From assembly GCF_905220365.1 (NCBI RefSeq), contig NC_061131.1:3038001-3102000 (forward strand): a DNA stretch of 64,000 bases, in the 5' to 3' direction. This stretch comes from Vanessa cardui (taxonomy: Eukaryota > Arthropoda > Insecta > Lepidoptera > Nymphalidae). Below, piece after piece: positions 12,001 to 27,000 of this stretch. The translations under genes and the position numbers were made by a program. Each line of letters opens with the position of its first letter. Positions within the stretch are counted from its first letter, which is position 1. Below the pieces are notes generated by a model. It was not told where the DNA came from and made no database searches. It saw nothing but the letters and a program-made list of their open reading frames with translations.

Positions 12001-15000
12001 AATTCTGATTTCCATAACACAAGTGCTTGAGCTACTTACATTGGGATCAGAGTAATGTATGTGATGTTGTAAACTCACCGACGGGTATGTCGTACAACTC
12101 CTCCACCTTGCGCTCGTCGGAGCCGACGGGCGAGTCGGCCGGGCTGGCGGACAGCTCGCGCGCGGGGGGGCGCGGGGCGTCGCGCGGGGGCGTGGCCGGC
12201 GGGCCGGGGGGGTCGCCGTTGAGCGCGGGGGAGGGCGGCGCTACACCACACGACACACTCACACTCATGCAAGCCGATCGGAGACTGGCTTTGTGTTCAT
12301 TATTGTTTACTGACATTGTGATGTCATGTCGAGACATGTCTTAATTTTATTGTAATAATTTCATCCGCTGATATATTTTTTATGCACAAAGCCATTCTCT
12401 AATAATTATATGCAAATTTATTTGTTAATACATGTTTTTAAATAATTTTAACTAACTGATGATAAGCAGAATAGTCTTATAAGATTGTGTAGCAAATTTG
12501 CAACTCTTTATTTACTTTTTTTTTCAAACCGTAGCTCAAATTTGAAACTTTATCTCTTTCTAACCATCTATTACTTTGGAATGAAAAGACAAAATGTCTC
12601 TAAAGATGTTTCTTATAATTTGTATACTTTTATAATTACAGCAGATATTGACAGTTCGAACGATTATTTTTATTATGAATCATTATCAAATCAATACGAA
12701 TGGTGGTTATTTATTATTTTAGTAAAATTAACTAATTAAAACGTATCATTTTTACAACATCAATCAAACTCCACCACACAACTATATTAACTACACTAAC
12801 ATTCGAAGTACAAACGACCATGCCGTTAATTATGAAACTTTCGCCTGACATAATAAATCTCGTATGGCACGTATTAAATGATTTTTATTAACGTATGGAA
12901 TGACTGTACTTCAAAGTAACTGCATCGAACGGTTGAATGCGGCCGCATATTAAGCGCGTATTAGAATTTTCTGAATTACGTTAAACAAAAGCGTCTCACA
13001 ATTTAAATATCGAACGCAACAGAAGCTTTGAAGGATTTCATAGTGATAGTAAGAGCAAAGTGGAGTCAATGTAGGATCACTTACTCTGCAGCGTATCAGT
13101 GGCGCCGTTGGTGGCGGGTTTGATTGCCGGCTTGCGGTATCCGCCGCGCTGACTCTCCGTCGCCAGCTTGTCCGTGATGGCTTCCAGCTCCAGGAACACC
13201 TGCACCGTTATTGTCTATAGTGCACATCGTTATATATGAAATTACCTAAATTGACATATGTACGACAACAGCCTGTAAATTCCCACTGCTGGGTTAAAGG
13301 CCTCCTCTCCCTTTGAGGAGAAGGTTTGAAACATATTCCACCACGCTGTTCTAATGCGGGTTGGTGGAATACACATGTGGCAGAATTTCTATGAAATTTG
13401 TCACATGCAGGTTTCCTCACGATGTTTTCCTTCACCGCTGAGCACGAGATGAATTATAAAGACCAATTAAGCACATAAATCAGCGGTGCTTGCCTGGGTT
13501 TGAACCCGCAATCATCGGTTTAGGTGCACGCGTTCTAACCACTGGGCCATCTCGACTCGTACACATATTCAAAAGTACACACACACGCTCACTAATAATA
13601 ACTATACACGCATATATGTATATAAAAACGTCTTCTTTTTTTTAATAAGTAATTTTTATTATACAAATGTTATATGGTACAGTGTTCTATTTGAAACTGC
13701 AGGAAAAATGGATCGATGGAACGATTTTGATTGGTTATTTTCCTGCCATCAAAAGGGTTGACTTTTGGGGTAATATTAACACACAAAAATGTTAGTCTTT
13801 TCTCGGGTCCTACAACACATACTGGTTGGGATGAGACTCTTTTATTCCACTCTGCCTGAAACGACACGGCATTCTTTTATCTACTATTAATAAATTAATT
13901 CCAAAATGTATCGATTAATAATCAGTACTTCTTAATGCTAGCCAACATAGTCGTGTAAAGATATGCAATAAAATTTTGTGTTCCATACGACATCGTCATT
14001 TCTAAATGCAGGAAAAAAATATCACGTATCGTACACAACTTTACTGACGTTTTTTGTCGCGATAAAGGACTATCGTGTATCAGTTTACCAAGTTCCCGGA
14101 TTGACAGCAATAGGCTATTTGACTGGTTTTTAAAATCCATTTTATATTATTTAGTAGTGGTTAAGGAACCCAGTAAAAGTAGATTTTTTTATTTCTAGTA
14201 CATATTTGCCGAAAAATATCATATTAAAAATTACATATTTAAATAACGCGCTAAAACGCTACTTGGACAATATGACGCTGCAATGGGGTCGGTGACGTCA
14301 CTTTGCTGTATTTCAATCTGTGGTACATATAGTAGAAAAGCAAGGTTTACAAGAAAGTGACTTCATCATAAGCCCGGCCAATCGGGAGCGTTTTGTGTCA
14401 CGTGACAAACGTTTGAAAAAATGCATTTTTATTTATTGTTTTTTGAATAAATTCAGTATTATTTTAAAGTTTCGTTAGTAAATAACCATTTTTAAACTCA
14501 TAATCTACATTGATTACAATAATTCACAATTCATTTTTCGCATTGTCAAATAGCCTATTGCTTGAATAGAAGTATGCGAAATGTTTGCGTGATCGCGACA
14601 ATGCGGGCACAATTAGCCAAACAACATACCTTCGAGCTTTCCGAATGGAACAGTTGCTCCGCTGAAAACAACGTCTGCAAGTTGTTGACATAGAACAGTA
14701 CGCGTGAGTCGTATAGTGCCGGCAGTTCGTCGTGGAGTTCGGAGTTTAGTACTTCGTATGTGCGTTTTGCTTCCTCTAATTGTTCCCGGCCTTTGGTTAT
14801 CTGGAAAACAATTCAACCGGTGGATATTTCAATTGATTTCTTTACTGTCAATTTTTCATCTTGTTAACTATTTAAGTTGGACCGGTTTTAAGCGTGAAAA
14901 AGTAACCATGAACCTTGTGCTTCATACCAAAATCGCTTCAGTGGTTTGGCCAGTAAAAAGTAACAGACAGTTTCTTTTGTATTTATAATATTAGTATTAG

Positions 15001-18000
15001 TAATAATATTACAGCTATGGGTAATAATATCTAGGCCGATTTGGTCCACTGTAGTCAATTTCAAGGAAGACAGTGGGATATACTCTCTATCCCTTTGCAC
15101 TTTATTCAACACGACGGAAATCTGACTCGAAAAGAGTTTAGGCAGAGCACCAAAGGTTTCCCTGTCTTTCCACAAATAAATCTGTAAACTCTGTCACCTT
15201 CTAGATTCTGAGATACTAATATATAATTTTTATCAATTACCAAACTCTAGATCTAACTTAGGACCCCAGAATTTGCGCTCTTATAAGCTTATTACTAGAC
15301 TGTCCAAAGACAGTATGCAGTATAAATACAAACACAATTTTGTGACATCATGGATGCCATTGACGTGATTGAAAACTATATTTAGTATATAAAAATTTAA
15401 CCGAAAAAAAATGTCTCTGCTACTAAAATCTGACTCTGTACAATGGATTTTTTTATGGATGGATAAAATATTATATTCACCTTAACATCGTCCCTTCTCT
15501 TTGCAGCGTTAGCCTGCAAGTTCTGGAAACTATGCCTCTGGCTGTCATAGTCTACAAGCTTCCTGCCGCGTTTTTCGATTTTTTTCTGAAAATGTAATAA
15601 TAACATTTTACGATCATTCATAATTGGGGGGATATGTATCATTAAGTCTTCATAATCAAATTAGTTATGAGCCATTTACGCTTTCTTATCTTTTTAAAAT
15701 ACGTATATAGTTATCTTTATTTACACTTACTTTTTTTAATATTATATTGGTACATCATAAATAGGAGATACATGTGGTTTTTAAATTGTCTACTAATATT
15801 AATTTCTGGGTCAGCACTGAAAACAAGATTGTTTGACGAAAAATAACAGATGAGTGCGTGGTGGTCAACCCTACGCTTCAAAACTCTACTACAAAAGAGT
15901 TTAAGTAGTCAGAAAACGATTTAAATATTGAACTCACCCTAACTTCAGGGAACTGGTTTGTGTATGTGTTGATAGGTATCAAAACTTGGTCGCCGAGCTT
16001 GTGCGAGAAGTCCTGCCAAAGCATTTCCATGTTTTGAGCTTGAACATACAGCAAGTCGTGGCCCGACCAACTGCTCTCGTACACCTCTGTTATCGCCTCC
16101 ATTAGCGTCTTTGATGCTGTTTGTACCGCTATAAATGAGATCAAATTTTACATAAATTAATGTTTGATTTAGAGTTGTTTTAATTAATTAGCGAGTCAGT
16201 AAATTGATTTAATTAAATTAATTAAGTGAATTGTGAAAGATTTAATGACAGTGGGAGTTAACATAACCTTAATTTGTGTTTATGATTTATCACGCGATTA
16301 GCCGAAAACTAAAAAAGTAACTGAAACTGGATGTATCGGATGAAATTATGCCAAGTATTTGTACTACACGAACAAAATCTTATGTTCGTATTACTCGTAG
16401 CTTCGTCAAGCTTCTATTTAAAAGTGGAAGAGGTTTTTGTCTAACAGGACTTTTCTTTAATGGTATACGGTTTTACTTGTTAGTGATCTCTTATCAAAAT
16501 TGCTGCATCAATAGTCATAACCTTTTACCATAGTTCATTTTCAAGGGAAAAAAGTGTTTCAAGAAGAAAGATACATACCACGTATGCATCGTATGTAATT
16601 GTTGAACTCCTTTTGCAGCCTCGTTGCTTGCTGGTGCTGACGGTTGAAGTTTTGTAGGTGATCTTCGAAGATGTCGTCCAACGTCCGGTCTACTTTGCCC
16701 AGATTTTGAAGAAGCTACACAAAAAAAAAACAAAATAAAAAAAATGTTATGATTTTAAACCGGTAAAGAGAAACTTAGCGGAAGAATATCAGTGTAATAA
16801 ATTTCAGTAACATAATTATTATCAAAGGTAAACAAGTATCATATATAATACTTTCAATATGTTAATGTTGTATTTAACACAATTATGAATTAATTCAGCC
16901 CTCCCACGCAATATGCTAATCAATTAGCTTGCTGCCTTACGTTAAACAGGGTTGGTTCTTAGGTTTTATATATATTGTTGTTTATGATATTTTGTCAAGA
17001 TACGAGATATAATTTCTATTAAATGCAATATAAAATTTATAGAAAACCTGAGAGAAAAGAAACTCAAACTAATAAAAGAGGGGAATATTCTTAAGACAGA
17101 GCTGTTAGTCTATTGCTTGGTAGCCCTAATAATTAAATAACAGACGGTAATAAGCATACGCTTGTAGAGTGACGAAAGGTGAGCCACTTGCTGAAATCAG
17201 AGACAGGCGTCACACCTACATAGTTACATAGTATGTATTCTGTGACGTAATCACGAGGACGTATCTCGCCTTAAATTAACATATACCACATTTATAGAGC
17301 GCGCAATATAATGCGAATGGCGAGGCGAACCGCAAGTAGAACATGTAAATGCTAGTTCGTCATTTGCTACACATTTTAACAAGAGGTTTATCATGCTCCT
17401 CTTGATAACATTCTTTGAATTCGAATCTTAGACTAAAGTCTAATAATAGCAGATGCCGTTCTAATAGAGGATTAAAAAAAGCAAGTTTTTCCGAAGAGTC
17501 TGAAATAAACATATCAAATCCAGAATTTACAATAACAATAGTTGTCGACCGTGGTTTCGCTCGTTTAGCGGTTGGTTGTCACGTGTTAGGCAAAAAAAGT
17601 AGCCTTTCTTCGAGTTCAAGTTTGCCTCGTACCAAATTTCATCAAATACGATTTGTTGGTTTAGTAGTGAAAGAGTGCCAGATATCAAACCGTGGATGAT
17701 CAATGATATTAAATATTGTATTTTATATAAGTCTTTAGCATCAGAAACTGTAAATACGACGGGTATGCCGCTGGGAGTATGCTTCGTCCATTGTTGCAAG
17801 TTAGAAATACAATGTGACTTTATAAACGGTCACATTTGTCACGAATGTTCGACAAACATTTGCGGAGAAGCGAAACGAATCGCGAGCAAGCCTGTGTAAA
17901 TATGCCATTAGATAATTTTTCGCTTTTGATAACAACAGAGTTGCTATTGAAAAATAAATAAACCATTTCTGTTGTGCTAATTTTGAATTATAACATCGCT

Positions 18001-21000
18001 TTAGATTTAAAAAAGGACGATAAAACTTGTTTTGATTGACAAACTTTAAGGGATTTCGTGTCATTATTTGATATTCTTCAACTTTTCTTATTCGTAATAT
18101 TATATAAATGTAACTTTGAATAACTTCGATAACAAGCGTGATGTCACTATTACAATTTGAATTTTAATAATAATTATTATTCATAACAGGTTCATCATTC
18201 ACTGTCACCTTAGCAGTAATACAAAATAGCGTATCATCAAAATATCCAGAAAGGGCAATGACATAGCATTAGGATATACATTAGTATTCGAACAGGCTGT
18301 TGATTCGACTGCATGTATTAATGTATTCAAAGTAAAGTTAGCAAACAATGCAGAGATTGTCGCAAGGTCGACGCAAACGCATGATAGATCGCATTCTGTG
18401 GAACCGAGGTCGTCAGCTAAACTGGTATGGAACACTAATTACATTTGACTCGGAAATGTGGAAATGATTCTGTAAATTAATTTAGCTAACTTTTCGACAC
18501 ACGAGTATATAAAGTTTTGATGAATGTAGTCTATAAGTTAGTTCAAAGTAAACGAAGAGCAAAGTCCATTTTTTATTGCTGGCATCCTATTTTACTTCTA
18601 AAGTGATGTATTCGACCTTGAACATTAAATTCCGTTGACTGTTGTAGGATTTCACTTGTGTTTACCTATTACATTTTTTTTAAAGGTTATAGCAGAAAAT
18701 AAAAATCAAGAGACTTTCTATTGAGTTTACAATAACAACTATAAAATATTTACAATATTTGTAGTAAAACATGCACCACGTTTCGGAAAGGTTTTAGTAT
18801 ATAATATACGCTGTAACACCGCTTTTACGTTACACCTGCTTTCAATTTAGACTAACACGCTACGATTACTAGATAATTTAGACTACAAGCGTGAATTTCA
18901 TGTTGTTATTATCAGTTAATTATAATAATTTCATAGAAATTGACTACAGGAAAATCAATATTCGTTTCCTATCTTAACGAAGTCAAGTAAGGCTCGATGT
19001 GGGGCATAAGCTGTTAATCCGATGCGATGTCATTATACTAACGCTATGTTGTGTTGTGTCATCGACCGCCAGTCATTCTTTTCAACCGTGAACTTTGCCA
19101 ACACGCAACATGTAACGTTATCATTTATTATGTCCTTGTTTTTTTAACATCGAATATATTTAAATAATCAGTTATATGTTCAGACGGGTTTACTTTCTAT
19201 ATTTTCATTATAAGCGTCAAAATACCATATATACGGTATGTAGGATACCGTAACCATCAAATATTCCACAGTTTGGCTACAGCCATTTCCTATATTAAGA
19301 TGGTTTGTAACTAATTTCACAACGACGCTAAATGATGTTTTAATAACATGTAGGTCTCCAGACGTTGTCATATATTCCGTCACCACCGAGCATGAGGAAT
19401 TCACAGTTGGTTTGCAATAGATATTCACGAAGTTTTGAACATAATGGGACACCGTATTTATTTCATTAAGTCCATCAAATGATATAATTTTATAACACCG
19501 ATCATTTTCTGAATGTAATATTGTAATGATCAGTATTACGTCCACCGACCATAGCGTCACATCCGCAACAATTTCCTTTCGTTTTCGATTGTCTTTGACC
19601 GAGGCTTCATATTGCTATTGTTTCACCGCACGCGTCTTCAATAACAACGATATGTTTACGGTTGCACTCGCTCTTATCAGTTATGTATCAAAGTTTATTA
19701 TCATTTATAGCGTTCTTTGTATTTATTCAGAACTGTAAATAGTTTTTAAAATGATTAGCTTATCGGTAATTTTGTATCGGTTGATTGACTTATCACGGGG
19801 TCAATAAATTTGATTAATCTTATACACTAATTGCTTTTAATTTCTTTGTGATCTGTATGTACCCAAAGCTTATACGTTATCCAATTGTTGGGCGTTCTTT
19901 TTTTAGGGGTAGTTGTAGTTTATTCCACCATGGTCTATTGTGGGTTTGATACTAATACGGCAAATTACCAACATAAAAAATGCAGCTTTTTTATGATGTT
20001 TTCTTTCACCGAGAGTACGAAACGAATTATAAACATAAATTAAGCATATAAAATTTTAGCGGTGCTTAATTGTATTAAAAGCGTAATTGTCAATAATCAA
20101 CGTCAAACACCACACCTACACCATTCATAAAACTGAGCCCTGACTCTACCAAAACATTATTTATTCTTGAATATGCATATGTATATAAATTATTATTTTT
20201 TTTATATCGTTAGCATACTTTTCAACAGAATTTTGTTCTTAATACACTAATCTATACTAATATTTTAAATGCGAAAGAAACTCTGTTAACTCTTCATGCG
20301 TAAACTTCTAAACTGATTTAGATGAAACTTGGTATGGAGATTGTTTGAATCCCGAGGAAGGACGTCTTAGTCTTGTTTTAAATAGCCCATCAAGGTGTAT
20401 GTTACCCAAATATGTAGTGAAGGTTGAAGTGCGATAGGTATAGTTTTATAATCTAGTAGGTTCAGCTGCTAAGGGTCATAAGTAACATACGAGTCGAGTC
20501 GAATTTTATGTAAAAAAAGATAATGTAATTACAACTCGAGTCGAGTATCACTACTTCGAATATAAATAGCCGCTAGACAAATCAAAACAAACGCAAAAAA
20601 ATATAATTGCGTAATAAAAGTAATTAGGTCAGTAAACACTGAGATTGATGACTCTGAGATTTACATACTAAAAATAATTTTAACAATATTTTAAGAGGAT
20701 ATTGCTAATTGTGTTAAATAATACACGTCCTTAATAAACACAACATTTTTATCGATTACCCGGAAAGTTGCGAAAATATCGGATACGTAAATTACGCTCA
20801 TGAAATATATTAAAGTAATTTTAGAGTTATGAAAAATAACGATTATTTAGCAACCGTGAAAACAATTAATATTAAGTTGTGTGAAATAATGGTTAAACGG
20901 TTTCGTGTTTTAATAGGCGTTGCGGTTAATACGCATTTAGTAGCACTTGACTAAATAAAAGCACACGAGTATTAGCACGTTTTGTAAATTAATCAGAAAC

Positions 21001-24000
21001 AATGTTACAACTAATAACGATGCACAACTTTGTTAAGAGAATTACTTTTCTGGTTAATTAAATTTTCAAATAAAAATAAAATTCAGAAATTGTGCTCATA
21101 TACAATGGAATATTCTAAAATCTAAGTATTGAAATAAAATATTTAGCTACTACGTTACTTTTTATTTAAATATATATATATCAATAGAAAAGCGTAAATA
21201 GCGCAATGGTTTACGGGTCGACTAGCGATCTAAAAGTTGCAGGATCGATCCTAACCAAAGAATCGAATCGCAGCTTTAGACGTCCCTCTTAACAGAAGCT
21301 AAGTAAGTCCTCCTAACATAATCTTAAAAGGAAGAGTAAATAGAAATATTTGTAATTCCTTAATTAATATGGGACATTACTAAAACCTACTACTTATTTT
21401 TACCTACTTATTTTTTTCTTAGAAAGATTAAAAAAACAATGGGTTATTATTGTTCGGGATAAATTAATCTGTTATATTTGGAAACCCCAAAAGGTGTCTG
21501 CGTTTTCTATTACATGTATGTTTGTTACGTAATTTTCACAAGAATTTAATTTCAAACGCCATCATGTCTCTTTTTGGAAAGTGAAAGCTAAAGAAGAAAA
21601 TAAGATAAATCAAAAGTAGCTGTAGACGTGTAAACTAGTTGTAAGTTCTGAGTGTCTAAGGAGAAAGTGTAAGTTTGAGTTTGATAAACACAAACCGATT
21701 TGATCGTATGTATTGGATTCACTGTTCAATTCGGTACGACTAAACTTTGTAAATATTTCCTTATGATCGTACAAACCCATTGGTATACTGGAAATAGCTG
21801 TTTCTCTTGCTCTGTATAATATAATAATACAAAAATTAAGCCTATACCAAAATATACAACTGAGTGATGAGTATTACTTTCCAACCACAACTTGATATTT
21901 TGCATACGTCTTGACTTCACCTTGTCTGAGGATGTTTGCTTTCGCCATGCCAATACGCGGTCCTCTCTTAAGATCTTGTGAACTCCATCGATTAAATATC
22001 TACGGCAGATGTGACCGAGTCACTAATACAAGAGACCATGTCGGCTAATTTTGTCGGCTGATTTTAAAACATTTCACTTCTGATAATGAGACAAAATGAC
22101 AGAACAAGAGAATTTATTATCTAATGTAGCTCATTGTTATTATTTCTAACTGACAGCAGATGATAGCTAGATGGATGTAGATCAGGTCTCGACCATGATC
22201 ATCCACAATATCTGAAGAAGTTAGATCGTAATCACGGTAACTCCGCAGAAACTTTGGGCAATTTAAAATAATCATGGTAAAGTCGAATACATCACGTTAA
22301 TTTAAGGTATACAGCGTGTATTCAATGTATTAAAAAAGACTCCCAAAAACACCATCATTATATTATGGATACAATTAATCAAATACACTTATCTTTTTTC
22401 ACGCTGATTTTACTTTTTCAGTTTAGGTCGGTTTCGCTTGGGTAATTCTTTTTTTAAACAAGGTTAACTTAGATGGTCATAAATTTCATTTTAACATCCA
22501 GATCGAGGTTTTTCATTCGCGGTCAATGTATAGAATGTCTATTTGACATTTACATGACAACGTACAAATACATCGCGTCTCACACAAAGGAGACTATGAT
22601 TTATAACTTCAATAACTGTTTTTACGTTTGAATGAAAAAAATAACGCTTTAATTTATTTGGCAAATATTTAATAGATTAATTCATAGATTTTTTAAGATT
22701 ATAATTTATTGTCTGCAAAATATGTGCCTGGTGTTCGAAACGATAACTCCTTGCTACTTTACGTATTAAAAAAGGCAAAACTTTCAGTGAATTATTTCCT
22801 GTAGTTTTCAATTATTTTTCAAAATACTGTTCAGTCTGTGGAAGACAAAAGAAACAAATGAGCAACGCATCCACATCGGCGCACCTAACATCGACTACAT
22901 GTGCGATCTAAAAATAGTTAGGTGATAACGCTGCTTGCTGGCGATAGTTTACTCGAATACTTAAACGGGAATTGCGTCGAATGTCTGTCTCATTTGTAAG
23001 CAAGAATTGTTGTAATTACACGCTCCTGCCAATGCAAATCGTATGAAAAAAAATCCCGTTTATAAATAAAATCATCGCTTTGAGTATATATTTCATCTTT
23101 AGTTTGGAAAAGCGTTGGTTGGAAATCTTTAACTACTTTTGTGTCTACGGAACCCAAAATGTGACAAGGTAATAGAATATGATCCAAACAGTTTCTTCTT
23201 TAGTAGATTCGAACCCAGGAGTAAAACACTGTTACGATTTTTTTAATAACATAGATTGATTGAAAATTAAACTTTCGCTCTTTTGACTTCACAATTATGG
23301 TTTCCCAATGTTCTCGTAAAATATATTTAAACTTCTATTATTATAGCCAATGTAATAAATATGAGGAAACCGGCAACACCGTAGCGACGTCTATCTGTGT
23401 AGTTTCATATGATGTAAGAATTGAGTAATTATTTTCAAGAAAAATTTATTCCGTAACTTTTTATTACTTATCCGTTAAAACCATAAAATAAATCAAACAA
23501 ACAGTACACAAGACCCAAATTATTAACGTTTTATTTCTTATCCGTTAAAACAATAAAATAAATTAGATATGCAGTACACAACACCCAACCATTCTAGAAG
23601 ATAAATCTTATTTATTTTAAAAGGCAGAACTTAAATTTAAACCATAATCATTTTTAAGAAATTAGAGAAGTATTGTATAAGTGATCACACATATTTAAAA
23701 CTTCAACAACGTATAGTACAGTTATTAACAAAATACTAGAGAAATCTATTTTTTTTTATTTCCGTTCATGGAGGTAATGATGCAGCGTTACATTGATAAA
23801 AAGACTAACATTGTAACGGTCTAAAGATCACGGTAATCAATGTTTACAAGCTGACGATTGATATAAGAACGTAATTGCGCGAAGCCACAGTTACCATTCA
23901 GTCATTACGAAATTCATTTGAATATGACACGAATTATTTTACTGGGTGTGATATAATTCAATATATAAAGATTACTCGATTTTTCAGACTTAAAAAAATT

Positions 24001-27000
24001 ACAAATAAAGTTTGACGATGATTTCTTTTTTCTCCAATAAAAAATACAAATGATTGACTTGATGGGTCTCTAAATTTCTCTTATATTTCATTAATACATT
24101 ATACAATTTTAGTATTTTTGGGTCAACGATATAGATTTCTAACAGCAAATTGAATAAAGGTTCTTCATATTCTACTTTTCACGTTCCAATAAATATTCGT
24201 ACGATTATTTATAATATTCAAATGAAACTATAGCAGAAAGGAATGTCGAACATGAGTTTTCGCAAAACAACTCGTTATTCACATTCGATTAATAGACTTC
24301 TATTGGTCCCATAATAGTCTCTTAATCGTTCATAATGTACACACCATTACTGCCCCATTAGCCCGTACGTATACAGATCTCGTCAGATGAGATCAGACAT
24401 TAAACAATCTTTGTATTACGTATTGACGATTAGTTATGTGATGTACTATTGAATAAAATTGAAAATCTATTTGAATCGTACTCTACATATTACTTAATAA
24501 CTTAAAAATGTTCATTCTTTTGAATAAAAGGAACGTAAAATGTTCATTAAACACTTACTTAATTTTTTGCATTTTATCGCATTTTATTACATTATCGTCT
24601 TTAGAAATAGTTTGTTAGAACGTAATTTCATTGTCTTCAATTTGTCCTCATGAATAAATGCAGCGAACCAATTTAAAACCAGTCGCATTATATTTAGTTA
24701 TACAAATAAAACACGAGTTGAGAATAAATAGTGAACGTGACCAAGAGTCGGTTTAATTTCATAACAAAGGGTAAGATATTTCTAGATCGAAGGATCCGAG
24801 GCAGAGTCGACCGCAGATATTGCAATAACCTAATACGATATAGTAATATAACACTCAGATACAAACGCAATCACAATATTGTTACCGGTGACTAATAACA
24901 TCGTTTGACGGAAATAATCAATGGTGATTTAGTGACCATTGGGTGTTTGGCTTCTTGTGATTTTCAGGCGACACAAACAGACACTAATATTAAGAAATAT
25001 ACAATATATGATTATTTTATTGTAATGGAATAAGTTTAACAGGCGCTAGGCATTATGTATAAATACTGATTAGTTTAACTAAACGTTGCCTTCTTCTTTC
25101 GAATATCAAATCAATGAACATAGAAAAGGAGGATCACTCCTTACGTGACCTTTAAAAGATATGTCAGTAAACTACATTTATATGTAAGGTAGTCCACTGT
25201 AGGTAAGCACACAGAAAGTAAAACATGAAAATTCTACAAAAAAGGAAAGTATTTACGAAACAAAATTAACTTAAGAGGAAAGTCATGTATCTCTACCTAG
25301 TTTCGAAATAATTAAACAAGTAACACAAACATTCACACATACGACTAGCACAGATGCTCGCTATTGTTAAGCTGACAATACATCCATCCATCAAGAGTCG
25401 AAGGTTCTCGTTTATATGCATTTTAAAGACAAACGCAAATGTTAACAATTACTGCGTTAGAAATTTGTAAAGAAACTTAAGTTATAGTATTGCTCTTGGT
25501 AGTGGTAAGATTCTCATACTGTGTGAGTTAGCCAGTGCAATTACAGGTACAAGGGACGTAACAAATTAGGTCTCACGATTGGCGGTGCATTAACGGTATC
25601 CTTTCGACGTCAATGAGTTCGTCAATGGTATTTCTTCGGGACAATAGCTATGGGCAGCCTATCCACTGCTAATAAACTATAAGTACTACAAAATGTTTTT
25701 TTGGGAAGGAGTATTAATTACTTGTCTTGTGGTAGTAGGCTATGGAAGGTGTCATTCTTATGTAATCTATTTTTTTTTTCTTACGAAGTCAAATCAATAA
25801 TTAGGGCAACGTGGACTTTTGATAATAGAGCTCTAAATGGAGAACTAATGGTCTTTCCAAATGATTAGCGTAGGTTATTCAACCATGATATCCTCTTTCG
25901 GACAACATAATGTTTTCCTTACATTTATAGTTACTATTTACCTTATAAATATTGTAATAGACGGAATTATTTGGGTTTTCGATGGATTTCGATCACTTTT
26001 TCGATGTTCAATTCTGTCATTAAAATGTGTCATACCCGCTATTATGTGATATATTATTTATTTACATTTTCAACAACAACAGTTTCAACTGGTTTTAGAA
26101 ACATAAAAAATTGTAAAAATAACAAATGAACACTTTATTTTAAAAGTTATTGTTGAAACGTATAGCGGATTACAAAATCTTATTTCATAACTCGTAACGT
26201 ATATTCAGTAAATCTCGAGAGATTGACGTCAAACTGCTCGGATGTTGCAAGATTATGCATTTGTGTAAAATATAACATACGTTTCAGGGTTTTTAAATAT
26301 TTCGCAGTAAAGCTAATTATATGTCTTCATATTATTAGATATGATCATAATATGAAGTTGTAATTACAATGTAGCTGATAAAAAAGAACCCTATTTGTAG
26401 TCTTTATGATAGTAATATATATAGGGGATACCTATGAATAAAGATACATAAGTACATATATACTCTTACCCGTTATTTTTTGAGGACAAAGGTGTTCATT
26501 TATACAGGTTATTTTTTTGTTACTAATGTTATAATCATTTAAGTTTCGCTTGAAAATTAACAATTTAAATCTAAGCAACATTTACTACATTTATGTCAGA
26601 ATAAATTTTCGATTATTTGTATTGATGGAAAGTTTGACGACATGCCATGGGTCATCGACCTACCTCAAAAGAGTCGTAACTTACGCCAATTAATACAAAG
26701 GTCTTTTTAATACTCACATAAAAAGAACATGTGCAATACGCTTGTTTTATGTAACATCTAGATATTGATACAAAAGCGACTTTCATGAATCTAAAACAAA
26801 TTAATGGAAGAAATCTAAGAATAGAACAATTAAACATTTTCACTTTTGATATTGCAATAGCATCCTTTAATAGACTTTAATAAATGTGAAATAGAATATC
26901 TTACGGACGACCTTGTAGTACATTATGGAAGTGTTAATTAAGCGTAACTGGCGTAAACATAGATTACTGCAAACAGATACGCGTTATATAAACTCGCAAA

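Noticed and set aside
12027..12344. Plus-strand 105-codon Gly/Ala/Ser-rich ORF
   Set aside because: Antisense shadow of the GC-rich Amph exon 7, where stops are rare in all frames.
15878..16144. ORF starting with Met in Amph exon 3 as a separate gene
   Set aside because: It is the Amph BAR exon read through its splice sites.
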